DNA of 64,000 nucleotides from Taeniopygia guttata (GCF_048771995.1 NC_133032.1:13892501-13956500); one strand, 5' to 3'. Counted from the first letter of the stretch, positions 48,271-62,227 are shown. Notes: generated by a model from the sequence alone, not told the origin. Program-made: numbers and translations.

Positions 48271-51200
48271 TCTTCGAGTTCACCCAATCCATGTTTACCC
48301 CGAGAGCGCCAGGAAAGCTTTCTCGGTGGGATATGTAACAAAACCAGGTCCGATGTCACAGCTGCTTATTTCTGGTTGCTTTTCAATATCAGCGTTGTTG
48401 GGAAGACCTCACTATTCTCCTCAGGGAGGATAATCTGCTGTAAAGAGTGATCAATCAGATATAGAACATACTGAGGTTCTAATCAAAGTATGGGAAGAAG
48501 CCAAACTAATTAAAAGATGCAAAATGACAGCGCTGAAAGTTTAGTTGCTAGATATCGAGCTGAGACCAATCAGTGTTTAGCAGAATACACTTTGGAAGTG
48601 TGGAACAAGCCATACAAAGAAACACATCTTAAACCCGTATGACATAGCAGGCTTTGATAAAAAGTTGGAGGCGGTAATTAATTTTGTGAAGTATTGCTGG
48701 ACAAAAAATGTAGAGCCTACAAGAGTAAAAAAACCTACCTAACTTTAGGAACTTACTCCAATTACTGGAGGGCATCATCAGAACGTGGACCCAAAATTTT
48801 CAACAAGATTAAATCATGATGGGGAAAAAGATGCCTGAAAGATGACAACTAAATAGCAGAGAAAATAGAGCGTGCTAATTTCCTTTCTGTAATCTTAAGA
48901 ACTCCTATATTTGATAATACTTTGCTAGGGTAAACTGTGGTGGTTAAAGGAGCACATGTGCTGTGCTTTAGTAATTTTGTCCCTAAAGATCTATGATGCA
49001 TATGATTTAATATGGAGAACAAAGTGCACATAAAGAGCATATATGACATTGTTTTTCAATAGCTTAAGCACATTAGCTTCAGCCCCTTTCCAAAAAAATC
49101 TCTAATCATCTCCATGACAAGCTACAAGCTGACATGTATTCTTGCGTGACTAGTCAGATGACGTGACTCAGCAAAGAAACTTTGAGAGGCCTAAGATGCA
49201 ATTCCTGTGATTTGTAGTAATGTTATTTCTTTCTTGGACTGCACAAAGAATTCCATGTGAAACCGGAGAATTAAGCTGCTTTAAAGCAGACTGCAATAAA
49301 CCATATAGTAGCTTTTCAAGATAGTCTTCTACCCGACTCTATGTTTAGTACTGTAGCAATTTCCTCACAAGGCCTCTGTATCTAACACCCACGTGCTCTA
49401 CATTAGTGCCCTGAATAATGTGATTTTGTTTTAATTCGTATTTGCAGTGTGTATTAGTTGCCTTAGAAAGTAGTATCTGTTTTGTGCAAATACTTTCTCC
49501 TGTATAACCTTACAATTAATCAGATACATCCTTCAGGCTTTTTTTGACAAATCAAGTCAAGCTCCCACTCCCCTTATGCAGCTCTTAGTACATAAGGGGG
49601 CTGGTGCCTGAATATGCCACCCACCCACTTATTTAAGAGTCCTAAAATTTTACTTCTATTGGTCACACTGGCATGATTCCGAGTAGTGTTTATAAACTTA
49701 TAGTTTTAATTCAGTATATTAGCAGTGAATTGGGGAAAGGAATGGGCAGTTCCCAAAAGATTGTGCAGAGATGCTTTTCCTATACCATGAGAGTAGTTTT
49801 TGATTTCTTCGATTGCTCTGTGCTTTTTGTTGTGCTTTGGAATGTGGTTACTGTCTAGAATGCTTAATACTGGTTTTAGTCTTAGCTTTAAGACTTGCAG
49901 TACATCATGAATAAAATTGCAGGGTGCACTGCAAGTCCATAATCCATTGTTTACATTAAGTTCTTTGGGAGTTTGCTGTAGGACAGTTTGTACAATTGTT
50001 TACCCCTCTGGTTGTGGTGCAGGATCAAGCTCTGAAGGATGCCAACACAATTAAACCACAGGAGACAATTATAAAAAAAAAGCCAAACAAACAGATGGCA
50101 GCTTCAAAAAAGATAGGCACAAAGGAATTTGTGCCTAAAAAAAGAAACAGAATGAACCATAAATTTTCATGAAATGTAGAAACATACTAAGGAGGCCCAA
50201 ATGTGTTAGAGCAACAAACACTAGAAAGGAATCTTTATTAGTACCTTTAGTACTTATGAGCAGAAATTTTGCAAAAGAATCCTGAAGATCACAGAAATGT
50301 AAGGCTGGTTGGGAAGAGCAGTCACAATAAAACCAGAACAGAGTGTTGTTTTTTGTTTACTGGAGAGTATCTTGAGAAATTTTTCATGGCAAAACACTTT
50401 CTACACTTTCTACAAGGAGGACTAGAGAGAGAGTATGCCTTGAATTGAATTATCAATAGAGTGACTGGAACACAGAACAGTTGTTTCCCTATTGGGAAAT
50501 TTAAACTGTTTCTTGACAAACTGACGAAACAACAAGAATGTTTGCAGAAGATACTAAATGCTAGAGATAATGGCTGTATTGTCAATCTGTTTTTCTACAG
50601 TTTTGAGAGACTGTTGTGAGACTAAAGTTATTAGAATACATCACTTGCATCGAAGATATAAGCAATAATGATTTGGGATGCAGTAATCTTGAAATCATAA
50701 ATTAATTAGTGGGTGGGGAAGATAGTGCTCAGTTTTTGCTTTATGTCAATGGTACTAGTGGTATTGGAAAATGGCACATGTGACATGAATATGGCTGCCT
50801 GAAAGAACTCCAAGAATGATCCAGGAAACTACCTACAAACATGCCTGACATCCCCACTGGGTAAAGTGTACACAATTAATAAATGATAGGATGAGATGGC
50901 ATTGAACATTCTTGGCAGAGCTTTGTAGAATAGCCTACACTGTTGCAATGTCTACTTTGCCAGTGTTACTGCTTGAGAACTAGATTTCTAAATGCCAATG
51001 AAACCATTGTCACTTTCCCAAGCATTAAATATATTAAAGCAAACAAGGTATTAAAAAAAAACAAAACAAAGAAGAGTCAATACTATAAGCTCTTTGTCTG
51101 CTCCAAGAATGTCTGAATCATCTGAAACCATTTAAGATTAAAGATATAAGATCAGACACAAAGTAGGCCTAGAAAAATGTCATGTGATGCAAATTGACAT

Positions 51201-53676
51201 ATAAAGACTACATTTTCTTTTATCTCTAAATGAAGGAATAAAACAGAGGAAAATGAGCATTCTTTGTAAGGAATGATTGTTATAATCACATGACACTTTA
51301 ATGTCAGATTCTGTAGTCCTTTGTAAAAAGATCAGCAACATTTTATTTTTTAATAGTGTCTTTGTGGCAAACATATTTAAAAAGGACTAATGTTTTCAAC
51401 AGCAAATTAATTTAGTTGTGAGATACATAACAGTCTGACAGAAAGATTTTAGGACCATTTTTAAAAAAGATTTTGTTGAGAAATGTTTGGTGATGCATGT
51501 GAGAAACGAGTGGAAATATGGAGAAATATGGAACCTGTCCAGCTATATTGTGCCCCCTGCAAGAACAATCAGCATTACAAGGGGAATGCAACCTCCTAAT
51601 ATGACAGCTGTGGGCAGTCTGCCCATGTTGCTTAGCTGATGAGCTTAATAAATACCAAGCACCTGGTCTCCTGTAAGGGCTATAGAGCTTTATAGAAGCT
51701 ACTCAAAAGAATTATGGTTTGAGGAAAATGTTTATATCCTAAAACTTCTATACTGGTCTTCATAAGAACCTCTAGTATTTGTGAAGTTAGTGGACAAAAT
51801 AATTGACCTGGAAGTTATTAGTACAGTATTTCCTCTCCTGCAAGTTGAAGGTACCATAATCTGTTTTGGAGAAACAAAGTCTTTAAGCTTATCGTTGATA
51901 AGTCTTCTGTAGACAGTGTTGCTAACCTTTTGTTGATGGTTCTCATTGTGGATCCTGAGGTTTTAGTCTTACGTGATAACATTTTCTGCCTCCTGTCCTG
52001 CACTGTTATGGTCAACGGAAGCATATGGAGGGAAAACAAAATCTTAAACTGCAACTGGTTATGCCTTACTATTGGTTGTGACAAATAATATACCATTTAT
52101 TTAATTTGTCACGTAAAACCAAGTAGGAGAAATGGAAGCTTTACATATGAATTTTTCTTATTGCAAGTTTGAAATGTAAACTCATTGTTTGTCTCTCTGA
52201 TTCATTAACTTATAAGATCTGTAGCTGGGAAAATAAAAACTGAAATTCTTCTAGTTCAAAATAGCCACCATGAAACCTAGAGAGCACACTGCTGTTGAAG
52301 AACTATACTAAGGACTCATAAATCTGGACTGGGAACTACCTTGTTGGGTTACTCCCTGTAACTCCTTCAGCTAAAGTGTATGAGTCTAAAAAGAACCAGT
52401 TATTTGCTTTCCTAGAAGTTTCTTTCATATTTCTAGAAGCTTGGAATGTTTTTCCTTGTGTACTCTTGAATCACAGGAGCTCTACAGTTGTTTCTTTACT
52501 ATAATTGAAAAAGTAATTAAGAGAATAAATAGTTGCTTAATATTACAATTACTTGAAGGTGAGTGCTGTGACAGCTGTGGGTTAGCAGCTAACTGTGCTT
52601 GTGTGTAACTAAGGGTCTATGATTAAAGGGGACACCACATTTTTACCTGCTGGACTACCCTTCTTGGGGGTGGGGAGAGAGGTTGAACAGGAGTCGGTTG
52701 TGTCTCCTTGATTGTTTACTGGGTATGAGCTAGAATTTGAGTGAGGAGGAAGCTACTAAAATTGGGATTTGTTGGAAGTATTGCTAAAACATTTTAGATT
52801 AAAGGATCTAAAGAGAAGTAGGAGAACTAGAGGCAAGAAAGTAAGGCACAAGCAACTGATGACTTACTAGCTATCAGCTTGCCTGAAGGCATTCAGTGTT
52901 CAGAGAACAAAAAGTAAGGCCACAGTGGCGTGTTTGGCAGGATTATATTTATATTTGCATTATACTTAGAGCTGTTTTTGTGAAGTATTCATAGATTCTT
53001 TGCCTCATGCCTGGTATTGATTTATGCTGAGTGTAATGGCACTGCGTTATCCATTTGTTAGCTTAATTGACTCAGTTCTGTTTCTGATCTGTAGCAGAAG
53101 ATGCTAATATTGCATGTGCTGGTATTCTGCTGGATGTTACTGATTCACTGGTTACGTGAAGCCATGTGCAATCCTCGAGCTTTCACAATAGTATTTTTCC
53201 AGTGCCTTAACAGATCCTATACAGAAGTAAACCAAGTTTCTTTGATTACTGCTTATGTGCTTTTATTTTCAAAGAATTAAATTAGGTGTTACAGTATTAA
53301 TTTCTGTTACTAGTACTTGTTGTTTCAGCTGTGCTTTTTGTCCTTTCATCCTTGAATGTCTTCAGAACAAATCCTAGTCAATGGCATGATTCCCTTCCTT
53401 TTTAGGGAATATATCTTCTGTATTTTCTGAAGTTAACAGATTACTTGCAGTTGTATAAAAATGCTGCCCTTAATATGGTACGCTCCTGGTTTATTTGAGA
53501 AACTAAGGTCAATTTACTCAACATTTTTCTTCCAGTGTAGAACACAATATACTGTTAAGTATAAACAGACCCCTTTCCTCATCTTTTGACATGCAAATCC
53601 CTTGCATCCTTAATACACAATATGGATTCTTCCCTGAAGTTCTTTATCTCCTCTTTGCAGAACCGAGTGGTTCTTG
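48271..53676. other. Intergenic AT-rich DNA upstream of SLC38A11
   Basis: No exon or known repeat was recognised apart from the bZIP motif cluster at 49.15 kb. Open frames are short and unremarkable. Confidence 0.6.
49147..49173. promoter_or_regulatory. bZIP motif cluster (TGACTAGTCA and TGACGTGACTCAGCA)
   Basis: Within 27 bases there is a palindromic TGACTAGTCA, then a CRE half-site TGACGTG that runs into an AP-1 site TGACTCA. The last part, TGACTCAGCA, is also an exact antioxidant-response/MARE half (TGACnnnGCA). The cluster lies about 1.2 kb upstream of predicted SLC38A11 exon 1. Confidence 0.4.
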
Positions 53677-53681
53677 CTCAG

Positions 53682-54365
53682 TGTCCCAGGGTGACGTTAT
53701 GGTGTTTGTATCTCCAATCGTGTGTTCTGTTTACGTTTGATATTATGTTCTGTGCTTTCAGAACTGACTCTGAAAGTGAAGGTTTGTTTTGCCTTGTTAT
53801 CATCTGGTTCACCTCCCCCCATGGTCTGCTGTCTAGAAAAGGCTAGGGCTGGCTGACTGGCTTTGCTTTGCTTGCTTGCTTGGCTTGCTTGCTTTGCCTG
53901 CTTTCTTGCTCTGCTTGCTTCCTAGTTAGGTTAGCTAAGCAGTCCAATTCTTTCCCTGGACTGTTGCTTTTTCCTTTCCTCTTTCTGAATATCATCCAAC
54001 CTGCTCTGGACTGGGATCTGGGAAACACCAAGGAACAGCAGGAGCCTGCATTTTGTGATCTGCAGCAGCCATCCCCAGTGCTGGAGAGCAATCCCCAGCG
54101 CCCAGACCCGGGCGACCACTCCCAGGAAAGACTTTCTGGATTTGTTCAGCTCTTCAGAGGGGTGAAAGAGTTTTGTTGTCATCTGGTGTTGTTAATTGTT
54201 TTGGTGCTGGGGAGTGCTTTGTTCGTTGAATAAACAGGTTCTTTTCCACTTCTCTCTCAGAGGAAATTTTTCCCTGAACCAGGTGGGTGGGGAGGGGCCG
54301 TGGGGGTTTATTTCCTGGGGGCTCCTTTCAGAGGGTTTTCCCCAAATTTGCCCTAAACTAGGACA
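53682..54365 (+). mobile_element. Solo LTR of an endogenous retrovirus (ERVL/class III-like)
   Basis: A 684-base element starting TGTCC and ending GGACA, a perfect 5-base inverted terminal repeat. It is flanked on both sides by CTCAG (53,677-53,681 and 54,366-54,370), a 5-base target duplication as made by class III (ERVL-type) elements. A poly(A) signal AATAAA at 54,229-54,234 is followed by a CAGGTTCTTTTCCACTTCTC segment that I recognise from songbird LTRs. It includes a CTTGC-rich stretch (about 53,859-53,925). No internal viral genes are present, so it is the product of LTR-LTR recombination. The exact terminal repeat and target duplication suggest modest age. Confidence 0.9.
54229..54234 (+). 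terminator. LTR poly(A) signal
   Basis: AATAAA within the solo LTR, followed by T-rich and CT-rich sequence. It defines the LTR as plus-oriented and could end plus-strand transcripts entering it. Confidence 0.65.
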
Positions 54366-54399
54366 CTCAGATATATCCTCATACCGTTAATTTCTAAAC

Positions 54400-54690
54400 T
54401 ATACCGCGAGGAGCTCGCCCAGCAAGGGCTGAGGAGCGCCGGGCCTGGAATCCCGCGTCACCGCCATGCCCCGCGCGTCACCGCCAGTTGCCCCGTGGAG
54501 ACCCTGCCCTGCCCTGCCCGGCCGGCGGCACCAGGGGGCGCTGCCGCCCCGCGCTGCCCGCGCGGAGCCGCCGCAGGGGCGGGAAAGGCTTTCCACCGAC
54601 GCGCCGGCAGCTGCAAAGAAATGCTCACAGCAGCCTCTGAATCCATTGTGGGCGTTTTGCCGCGCTCGAAAAGATTTATCAGGGATGGAA
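54400..54690. promoter_or_regulatory. Small CpG-rich island next to the solo LTR
   Basis: About 290 bases rich in GC and CpG begin directly past the LTR, holding a strong CTCF-like motif. The plus strand has good donor-like sites downstream (CTT|GTAAGT near 54,808 and TCT|GTAAGT near 54,951), so a plus-strand noncoding transcript could start here. No coding sequence was recognised; the short frames on both strands are GC-driven. Confidence 0.5.
54527..54545 (+). promoter_or_regulatory. CTCF-like motif, strong match
   Basis: GGCACCAGGGGGCGCTGCC carries the classic CTCF core ACCAGGGGGCGCT, with 13 of 14 core positions by my count. It sits in the small CpG-rich island between the SLC38A11/COBLL1 pair and the side where the sodium-channel genes lie in other vertebrates. 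Confidence 0.6.
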
Positions 54691-57600
54691 AATAAAGATA
54701 AAAATCAAGTGATGGAGTATCTTATTACAAAAACATGACAGAACTTACGTAGAGTAATTAAGATGCTTGTGTTAGAGATTAGTCGAACTCCTGTCTTTTG
54801 TTGACTTGTAAGTTGGCATTCCTTACAATTGCCTGTCCAGTTATGAGTCTTGACCGCTTTCAAACTCATGTTTCTCTCTATTTCTATGCAGAGTGGTGAG
54901 ATAAGATATTGCAAATCTGATCAAGGAAGTTGGTGTTTGCGTGATGTTCTGTAAGTATTTAACTTTTTTATGGTGTACAATGTTACAAACAGTAAACTGA
55001 TTATAGTTTATTTATTATGTACCAAGGGCCAGAATATTTTTGCTATCCTTTTGGAAACTATGAACTCCCCATATATTTTCACCTGTTCATTATTTAAAAA
55101 CTATGAGTTGTAGAGACAATATAATGATGAAATCTTGGGCAAAGAGCAGTCAGTGGTGAAACTCCTAAATGCTCTATGGTATTGTATGAATATAGCAGAA
55201 GAGCAAACTAATTCCGTATACCTGTAGGATGTAATTGATTACTATGTTATGCTTCATGTGTGTTTTTTGTTATTTGTAGATATAACACTCTTGTTTGTAT
55301 GTATCCTGTAGTTGGTTCTGCAGCAATGTAGGGTTGGAATCCATTAGTAAGTGAAAGACAGGTCTCTTTTGAGTAGGAGTAGGAGAACAGGTAACTTTTG
55401 TTCTGCCAAAAGGACTAGCCAGGGGAAGGAAGAGGGAGAAAACTAGAAAGGACAGTGGGAAGGGATAACTTTTAAATGGTTGGGCAAAAATAAGTAGGAG
55501 GCAATCAGGCTTATCAAGTATTATTTTGCTAATGACTTCACTGCCATTTAGCTTTTCTTTTGACTACATTTGCAGTCTCTTCCATTTTTTCTTTCAGAAG
55601 CATTTTCTGATTTGCCAATCCTAATGTTTTATCTTAGTTAGGTGATTAAGTGCTTCCCAATCACTATTCACTTCGCAATCATATTTGATTGCTAATTTTA
55701 ATCCTAAATAAAAACATTACATTGTAAAATGCAGCCAAGAAGTATCTGGCAAGAGCTGTTGATTTTATTTTAGAGGTTGAAGAGCTATATGCAAATATAG
55801 TTTCCACTGAAGTTCAGTAAAACAGTAGATGTCCTTTTAAGTATCTACTTGATATAAACCAAGAGATTTGGTAAACATGTAGAGAGCAGTGTTTGGTTCA
55901 CCATACTCCTACTGGTATGTAGGGGCTCCATTATACCATACAGAGATTTTCCGTTAGCAGTAGGATGTGGATGTACCTTACAAATCTATCCTCTTTGTCA
56001 AAGCATTTATGACAGATGGTTACAGTGACACCTTAGTTCTGTCTCCTGCTTCAAAATAGACTTGCTGTCAATTAATTCAGACTAGGAGTGAATTAAATTT
56101 GGTTATCTGTTTTTTATTGGTTACCTAATACATGTACTTAATACAGCTTTTCCAATATGTTTGTTTGTAAACATTTGGCAGAATAAATCATAACCCAGAA
56201 CTGAGCTTCTATCTATTAGTATTGTGTGATGAATGAGATAAAAAAGTTGCATTCAACATTCCATTTCATTAACATCACAGAACAACAGTAAAAATATATA
56301 GCAATATTTTCCGAACACTGGCAAGAATTAGCAATGAAAAGGATTGTATTTTCAGAAAGGTATTCCTGATTTCAGCATATTCTCTTATGATGTTGCACAT
56401 GCAGTTCACTATCTGTGCATGAGTTTCCTACTGCTAAAAGGAGGGCAACGATATCTTCTATAAAATGGAACTACCGTGAAGAAAAATCCATTTATATTTT
56501 ATCTCAGATATTAGTGTGGTATGTGTTATAGAAAATGCTTAAAGTAAACAACAACCAACCACCTCCCACCCTCCCAAATCTACTACCTTTATTTGAATTT
56601 GGAAAAAAAAAAAAGGAAAAATAAGTATTTTCAGTATGAAGTTAAAGGATAAAATCCCTTTGAGCATTGAGCTGAATTTTTTCCACTTTTGATCTGTTTG
56701 GAGAATGACTTATGTAGGAAGAAATCTGAGAGAAGCTAGAAGTTGCTAATGTGGAGCCTGCATGAAGTTGCTAAAAAGGAAAGCTATGTAGGAAGAGCCT
56801 ATAATTTTCATTCCTATCTTTGGACTTGGATTAATGCCCAGAATAGTGACAAATAGAGCGTCACTGGGGAAAGACTGAGAATAATCTCCATTGGCAATAG
56901 CAACTAACTAAAGGAAGGGATAACTGCAATTATAACAATAAAGTATTTGCTAATGTAAACAATCCCTTTCTATTTTCAGTAAAGATAACTGACAGGAGAG
57001 ACTTCTGTAGCATTTTCAATGGGAGGAAAAAATGGGAAGGTTGATAACTGTGAATATATGCATGATATATATACACACATATCTATGTTCAACAGACAAG
57101 TTCAGCTGGAGGTATTACAAAATATCCTCCACCTCTCAAGGCCAAAAATATAGTTTTTCTAGGAGAGTTACTGAAGAGGCACTGTTTTGAAGAGCTTGGC
57201 ATAGCAAGTGCATATATACCTGAGAATATAGTTCTCATAGATGTAGGCGTGGCATGTAGTGTGGTAATGGTATTTATTTAATTTGTACTCTCTGTAATCT
57301 AATCTTTATCTAAAAAAAATATAGACAGACATACTCTAATTTAAGTGTTAAGTACTTTCCCACACATCTTAGTCCCACTTTGCTATTAATGGTATCCCTT
57401 CAGAGCCCTGACTTTACCCTGTGCTCCTCAAGAAACACTACCTCACCTGCTGTACTGTTTCTGCCTTCCTTCAGAAGATCTAGGCCTACAGAAAAACACC
57501 ATGTGCTGTCTGAGTTGATAATATCCTTTGAGAAAAAGGGTAATGGACTTTTCTGGTTTTCTTTGAAGCCTGAAGGAGCAACAGTGGCTGCTGTGGTTCT

Positions 57601-59735
57601 CGTATCCCTGATTCAATACTCAAGTCATTCTGTCTCTTTTTTGCAGGTAAAGCATTTTTGAATGTAAGATGCAGTGTCTCTGACTTTCTTTAGGAAAGGT
57701 TTAAGAAAGTGAGGTTATGCGAAAAGAAAAACAAAAAGAGGGACAAATGAAGCAAAATGGTAGTATTTTGTAATAAATAACTCCACATGTGATTTTTTAA
57801 AGCTTTGTTGGGCTTGGTTTTATTTTTGTTTTTTTAACATGGTTGCACATATGGAACTGGAAAGCAGACCATACCAGCTAGGTTTGTGTATGGAACACAA
57901 TGTTACTCTAGCACTGCATGAAGAAGAGTTCCCCATGTGTAGGGAGGTAATAGTTGTATTAAGTTTGTGGGTTTTGGATTCCTTGTAGTGCTTTTGAAGC
58001 ATGGTTGACCTAAAAGGAATGTAGAATTTCAAGAAATTCACTGCCATTTCTGGCCAAAAGCATGCAGAAACAAGACATGGGATTTGAACAGTAGAGGTTT
58101 TTTCCTTATCAAATGGAGAATTTTCTTACAAAGATGTCAGCTTTTAAGTATTTGTGCCACTGTAAAATTCTCTGACCTTATGACTTTCCTGAACACTGTT
58201 ACTGTCTTAGGAAAAGGATAAATCATGTATGAGAGAGGGTCTGTCGAGGTTGGGTCTGTGTTGGAAGACCAGCAGACCACTGAATTCCCTTCATGTTCGT
58301 TATAACAGAAAGATGTCTTCCAAAACATCTTCCTTTATGATAGAAAAATATGTTAATGCAAACATGTATGTAAAGTTAGATATATTATTTTTTAAGGTTC
58401 TTGCATATCCTGCACATTCGTCCCTAATACGTATAAAACCTGATTATGACTATTGAAACAATTACATTTTCTTTAAAGAATGTCACAATCTTATCTCTTC
58501 TGTTTTGGGTATTCCTTGCTGTGCATATGGAGTAAAATGAAAGCATGTATAGTAAATAATTGAAGTAAAATATAATAAATATAAAATTTTAAAATAAGCA
58601 CCTATGTTTATAGGAATAATTATCACTATGTGATCAAATATTTTAGACAATTTAACATACCTGCCTTGCTTCTACACATAAGGAGGTAGAATTAAAGCAA
58701 ACCTATGCATATTTATACATTTATATATGTATTTGTGTATATTTTTATAGTAGAACCAAGGGTTAATAGATACTAGCTGGTAAAGAAGTCTACTTTTGGG
58801 CTGAAAGGCTGCAGTCACTCAAACTAGTGGCATTGCTGGGGAGGTAAGGACATGCTGTACATATTAACTGGAATGAAATACCCTGTTGAAGCCTGTTGTT
58901 GACACGCATTCTTTAACAACAACAAGAGTCTGTTTGCAAGCAGAAATAGAAACGTGTGATGATGTGGCTGAGTAAAATACAGTTCTCCATATTATGTGCA
59001 GTTGCTAAGGATATAAACCTATCAGTGATACCTCATCTTAGGAGTTCAGAGAATGAATAATAGCTTTGTGACTAACTATTAATGATATGGATTGAAAAAG
59101 AAGAACTGTTGGGTAACAGAAGGTAGAATCATTTTACTATATGCAGCGATGAACATCACCTTGCACAAACAGTACAGCCTTGAAGTAGGGTGGATGGAGG
59201 TGCAGCTGGGTGGGAGGCAGAAAAGGATTGAGAGAATATGATTTATGGGTGAGAAATTTTTACATTAAAACTTAACACTAGAGATGCTGCAGACTGAGCT
59301 GTGAGGTTCTAGATGCTCCCTGCTTTCAATTTTGTATTAATGACAATTATTTCTACAGTAACCATTAGTGACATTGCAGAAAGGACTGCAGATAGTTTTT
59401 CTATTGTTAGACATTGTTGTGGATTACAGCTATTTTAGTGTTTTTAAAGATGATCCCCTATCAATCCCTTTCCTCTTTTCCTCAATATATATTTTTACTA
59501 ATATAATATATGCAAATAAGCATTACAATTTCATAATCAAAAATTAGCTAAACAATTTTGCCCAAGGTTTCTAAATGTTGATTTTGTAGCATAGCAGTAG
59601 AGATAGCACATTATTCAAATGTTTTAAAAATTATTTTAAGATTCCTGGTGCTGCCTTAAAAGCATAAGTACAACTGATTACAAAATTGGAAACACCTGCA
59701 GGATTGAGGTGATGACAGTAGGCTGCTGGTGCAGT

Positions 59736-59850
59736 TAGAATCATAGAATCATTAAGGTTGGAAAAGACACCCAAGATTATCGAGTCCAACCTTTCACCAA
59801 CCACCACCATGTCAACAACTCACTAGATTTGGTCCAGAAGTGCACCAGTG
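59736..59850 (-). mobile_element. CR1 LINE 3'-end fragment
   Basis: TAGAATCATAGAATCATTAA followed by GGTTGGAAAAGAC and ATCGAGTCCAACC is the reverse complement of the avian CR1 3' end, including its ATTCTATG-type tail units at the left. Only about 115 bases remain, so the copy is heavily 5'-truncated, as is usual for CR1. The right edge is approximate. Confidence 0.85.
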
Positions 59851-62227
59851 TTGGTCACAGTCATTATAGGTGGGATAAGCATAGGTCTGATAAAGCCAAG
59901 AAACACACGTTGTTATGAATGAACTGAGTATCTCAATTCCTGTTACAGCCAAGAGATAGAATTGCAGGAGGAGTTTTAGTAGGGTCTTTCCACTTAAAAT
60001 GTTTTGCTATTATTCTGTGAATAATTATTGTTGAAGCATACTGTGATAGTAAGAACTTGTCTGACTACTTTATCTTCAGTCAGTTTTATTTGCAAAATAT
60101 ATATTTAGTAGTCCTGATCTACAGTGTCAGTTCAGAAAAGAACACTTAAGTTAATCATTTTTTTCTTGCTGAATCCTGCAAGAGCAAAAAATTAGGTCCA
60201 AGGAGTTCTCTCCCATGCTGGTAACTGCCACGCCACTCCTTTCCTATGGTGCTTCTCTGTATAGAAGAGACTGCAGGCTATTGAAACAGGTAGTAGTGAG
60301 CTATTGCATTACCACGCCAGCACACACGAGTGCAGTGTAGGGGCTGCACAGCTAAGGATGTCGCAGCCAAGAACACAACGTAACTGATGTAGTAAGTCTA
60401 ATTTTAGGTGCAGGAGTCTCAACAATTTCTTTACAAATAACAAGAAAGACATAAAACTATTTCAGTAGATCTTATAAATGAGTAATGTTCTTTTTGGCGT
60501 TATTTTTTTATCTGTCTTGTATTTTGTGTATGTGTGTACAATTTATTAAGAGTTACTTAATTCACTTTTTATTCTCATATTGTAAGATAATTCAGGCACA
60601 ATTCCCATACTTATTTGGCAGCTATCTGTGTGTTTTAAAAAATTTCACTGTGTTACATATTTTTAATTGTTGTTTAATAATGTAAGAAAATACTTATTTC
60701 ACTGAAGATTAACACAGTTTACAAAGCAAATATCTAGTATGGCATGTTTTTAAAGCATTTTCTTGTAGGATTTCTTTTAAATAGCTGTTTCTGAAAATTT
60801 TATTTCCTTTAAACTAACAGCAGCTTTTGTACATGCAGCATTTTGACTTAAGACATTTAGTTTAGTCCTGCAACACATAGGTTGCAGTACCTACATAGGC
60901 ATAAATACTCTGAGCATAGAATGACACCCTGCCAGACACGTGTAAAATGCCTGCTACAGTACTTGTCAAAACACTTATAAATAGCAAGGAATCAATTTAT
61001 ACAACATGAATCTTGTTATTGGTTAGCCTTGGCTCCAGAAGTATGCATATATCACCTTTTACCCTATTAATTGCATACATTGGATTTAACAAAATGAAAT
61101 TATCAATGCCTTGAGCTAGGTGGAGAAGGAGCTTTACAGTAATACATCCTTGACAGCAGAACTCTGCTTAGTGTTGTAGAAGTTGACCTGGTCCTTCCTG
61201 AGCTGCCTGAAAGCACTTAAGGCATGGAGGATTAAAAAAGTACATTTTCACAAGGATATTTCTTGTGTTGTTGCTTAATTTCTCCCTTTACATCACCAAC
61301 CTGAATGGACCAAGGAGTGGCGTTTTTTCTTTATTTTAATTGTTTTTTAAATTGCACTTACCTTTAGATCTATTTGGTCTGAAGGTCACTAAAGGGAGTT
61401 AAAACTTGAGTGACAAAGACCTTTAAGGTGTTGGAGACCCTAAACATGCATGCAGAAAATGCTGACACCAGAAATGTGAGTTCACTAACTTCAACAATTT
61501 CTGTGGATAATGCTCTTAAAAATACATATGTAATTAAAATTAAGAAGTTAATTAAAAAGTGGGATTATGAATAGTAAGACTCTTCGGTCTTATAACAAGG
61601 GTCCATAGCCCATAGCCTGTAGAGTCAGAATTTGAGCGTGCTCCCTACATGCTTTATTAGCAGTTCAAAGCAGAAAAAGTGGTTCATGACAGAATTTGAT
61701 TTGCTTTCAGAAGGAGTCTTAACATTTTGACTTCTTGTTGCAGTACTAGTATCAGAAAGAAAATCCAGCATAATCTCCTTATGTAGTACAAGGTCAGTAA
61801 TGGTAAAACCAATTGTTTTAGATTTATATTTGAAATATTTGCTTTTAAACACTTATACTCAGCTTCCAGATTTCTGTGTGTTTGTGGAGACCTAGTTCTG
61901 TCAAAAGTGAAATGGTGATAAAATATGCATAGTATTGTTAATAGTACAAAGATAACCCAGTACAAAAACCTCTTTCGAAATTTGTGCCACAGATTGAGGA
62001 CATAGTAACTTAAACCTGTCTTTAGGTAGTTCCTATTTTAAATCTCCGTGCTCTAAGTAAGATATGATTTTATAGTAGATGAAATTTTTTGTCTAAATTT
62101 TGATTTTTCTTGTTACATATATTAAAAATGCTTCTGTTTCTTTTGCTAGGCTTTTCCTGTTCAGTTATAAGCACGTAAAAAGCATCAGTTTTCTGCTATA
62201 GTAGATAGAAATTTTCTGCATTTGTTG

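Noticed and set aside
47103..48359. 418-codon minus-strand open frame and other long frames over the SLC38A11 CpG island
   Set aside because: High GC content removes stop codons in all frames. Only the 46-codon part from 47,900 to 47,763 has a donor and a phase that fit the transporter; the rest reads as low-complexity Arg/Ala/Gly/Pro.
51545..51565. Possible CTCF site (minus strand GCAGGGGGCAC)
   Set aside because: The left half of the core does not match; too weak to list.
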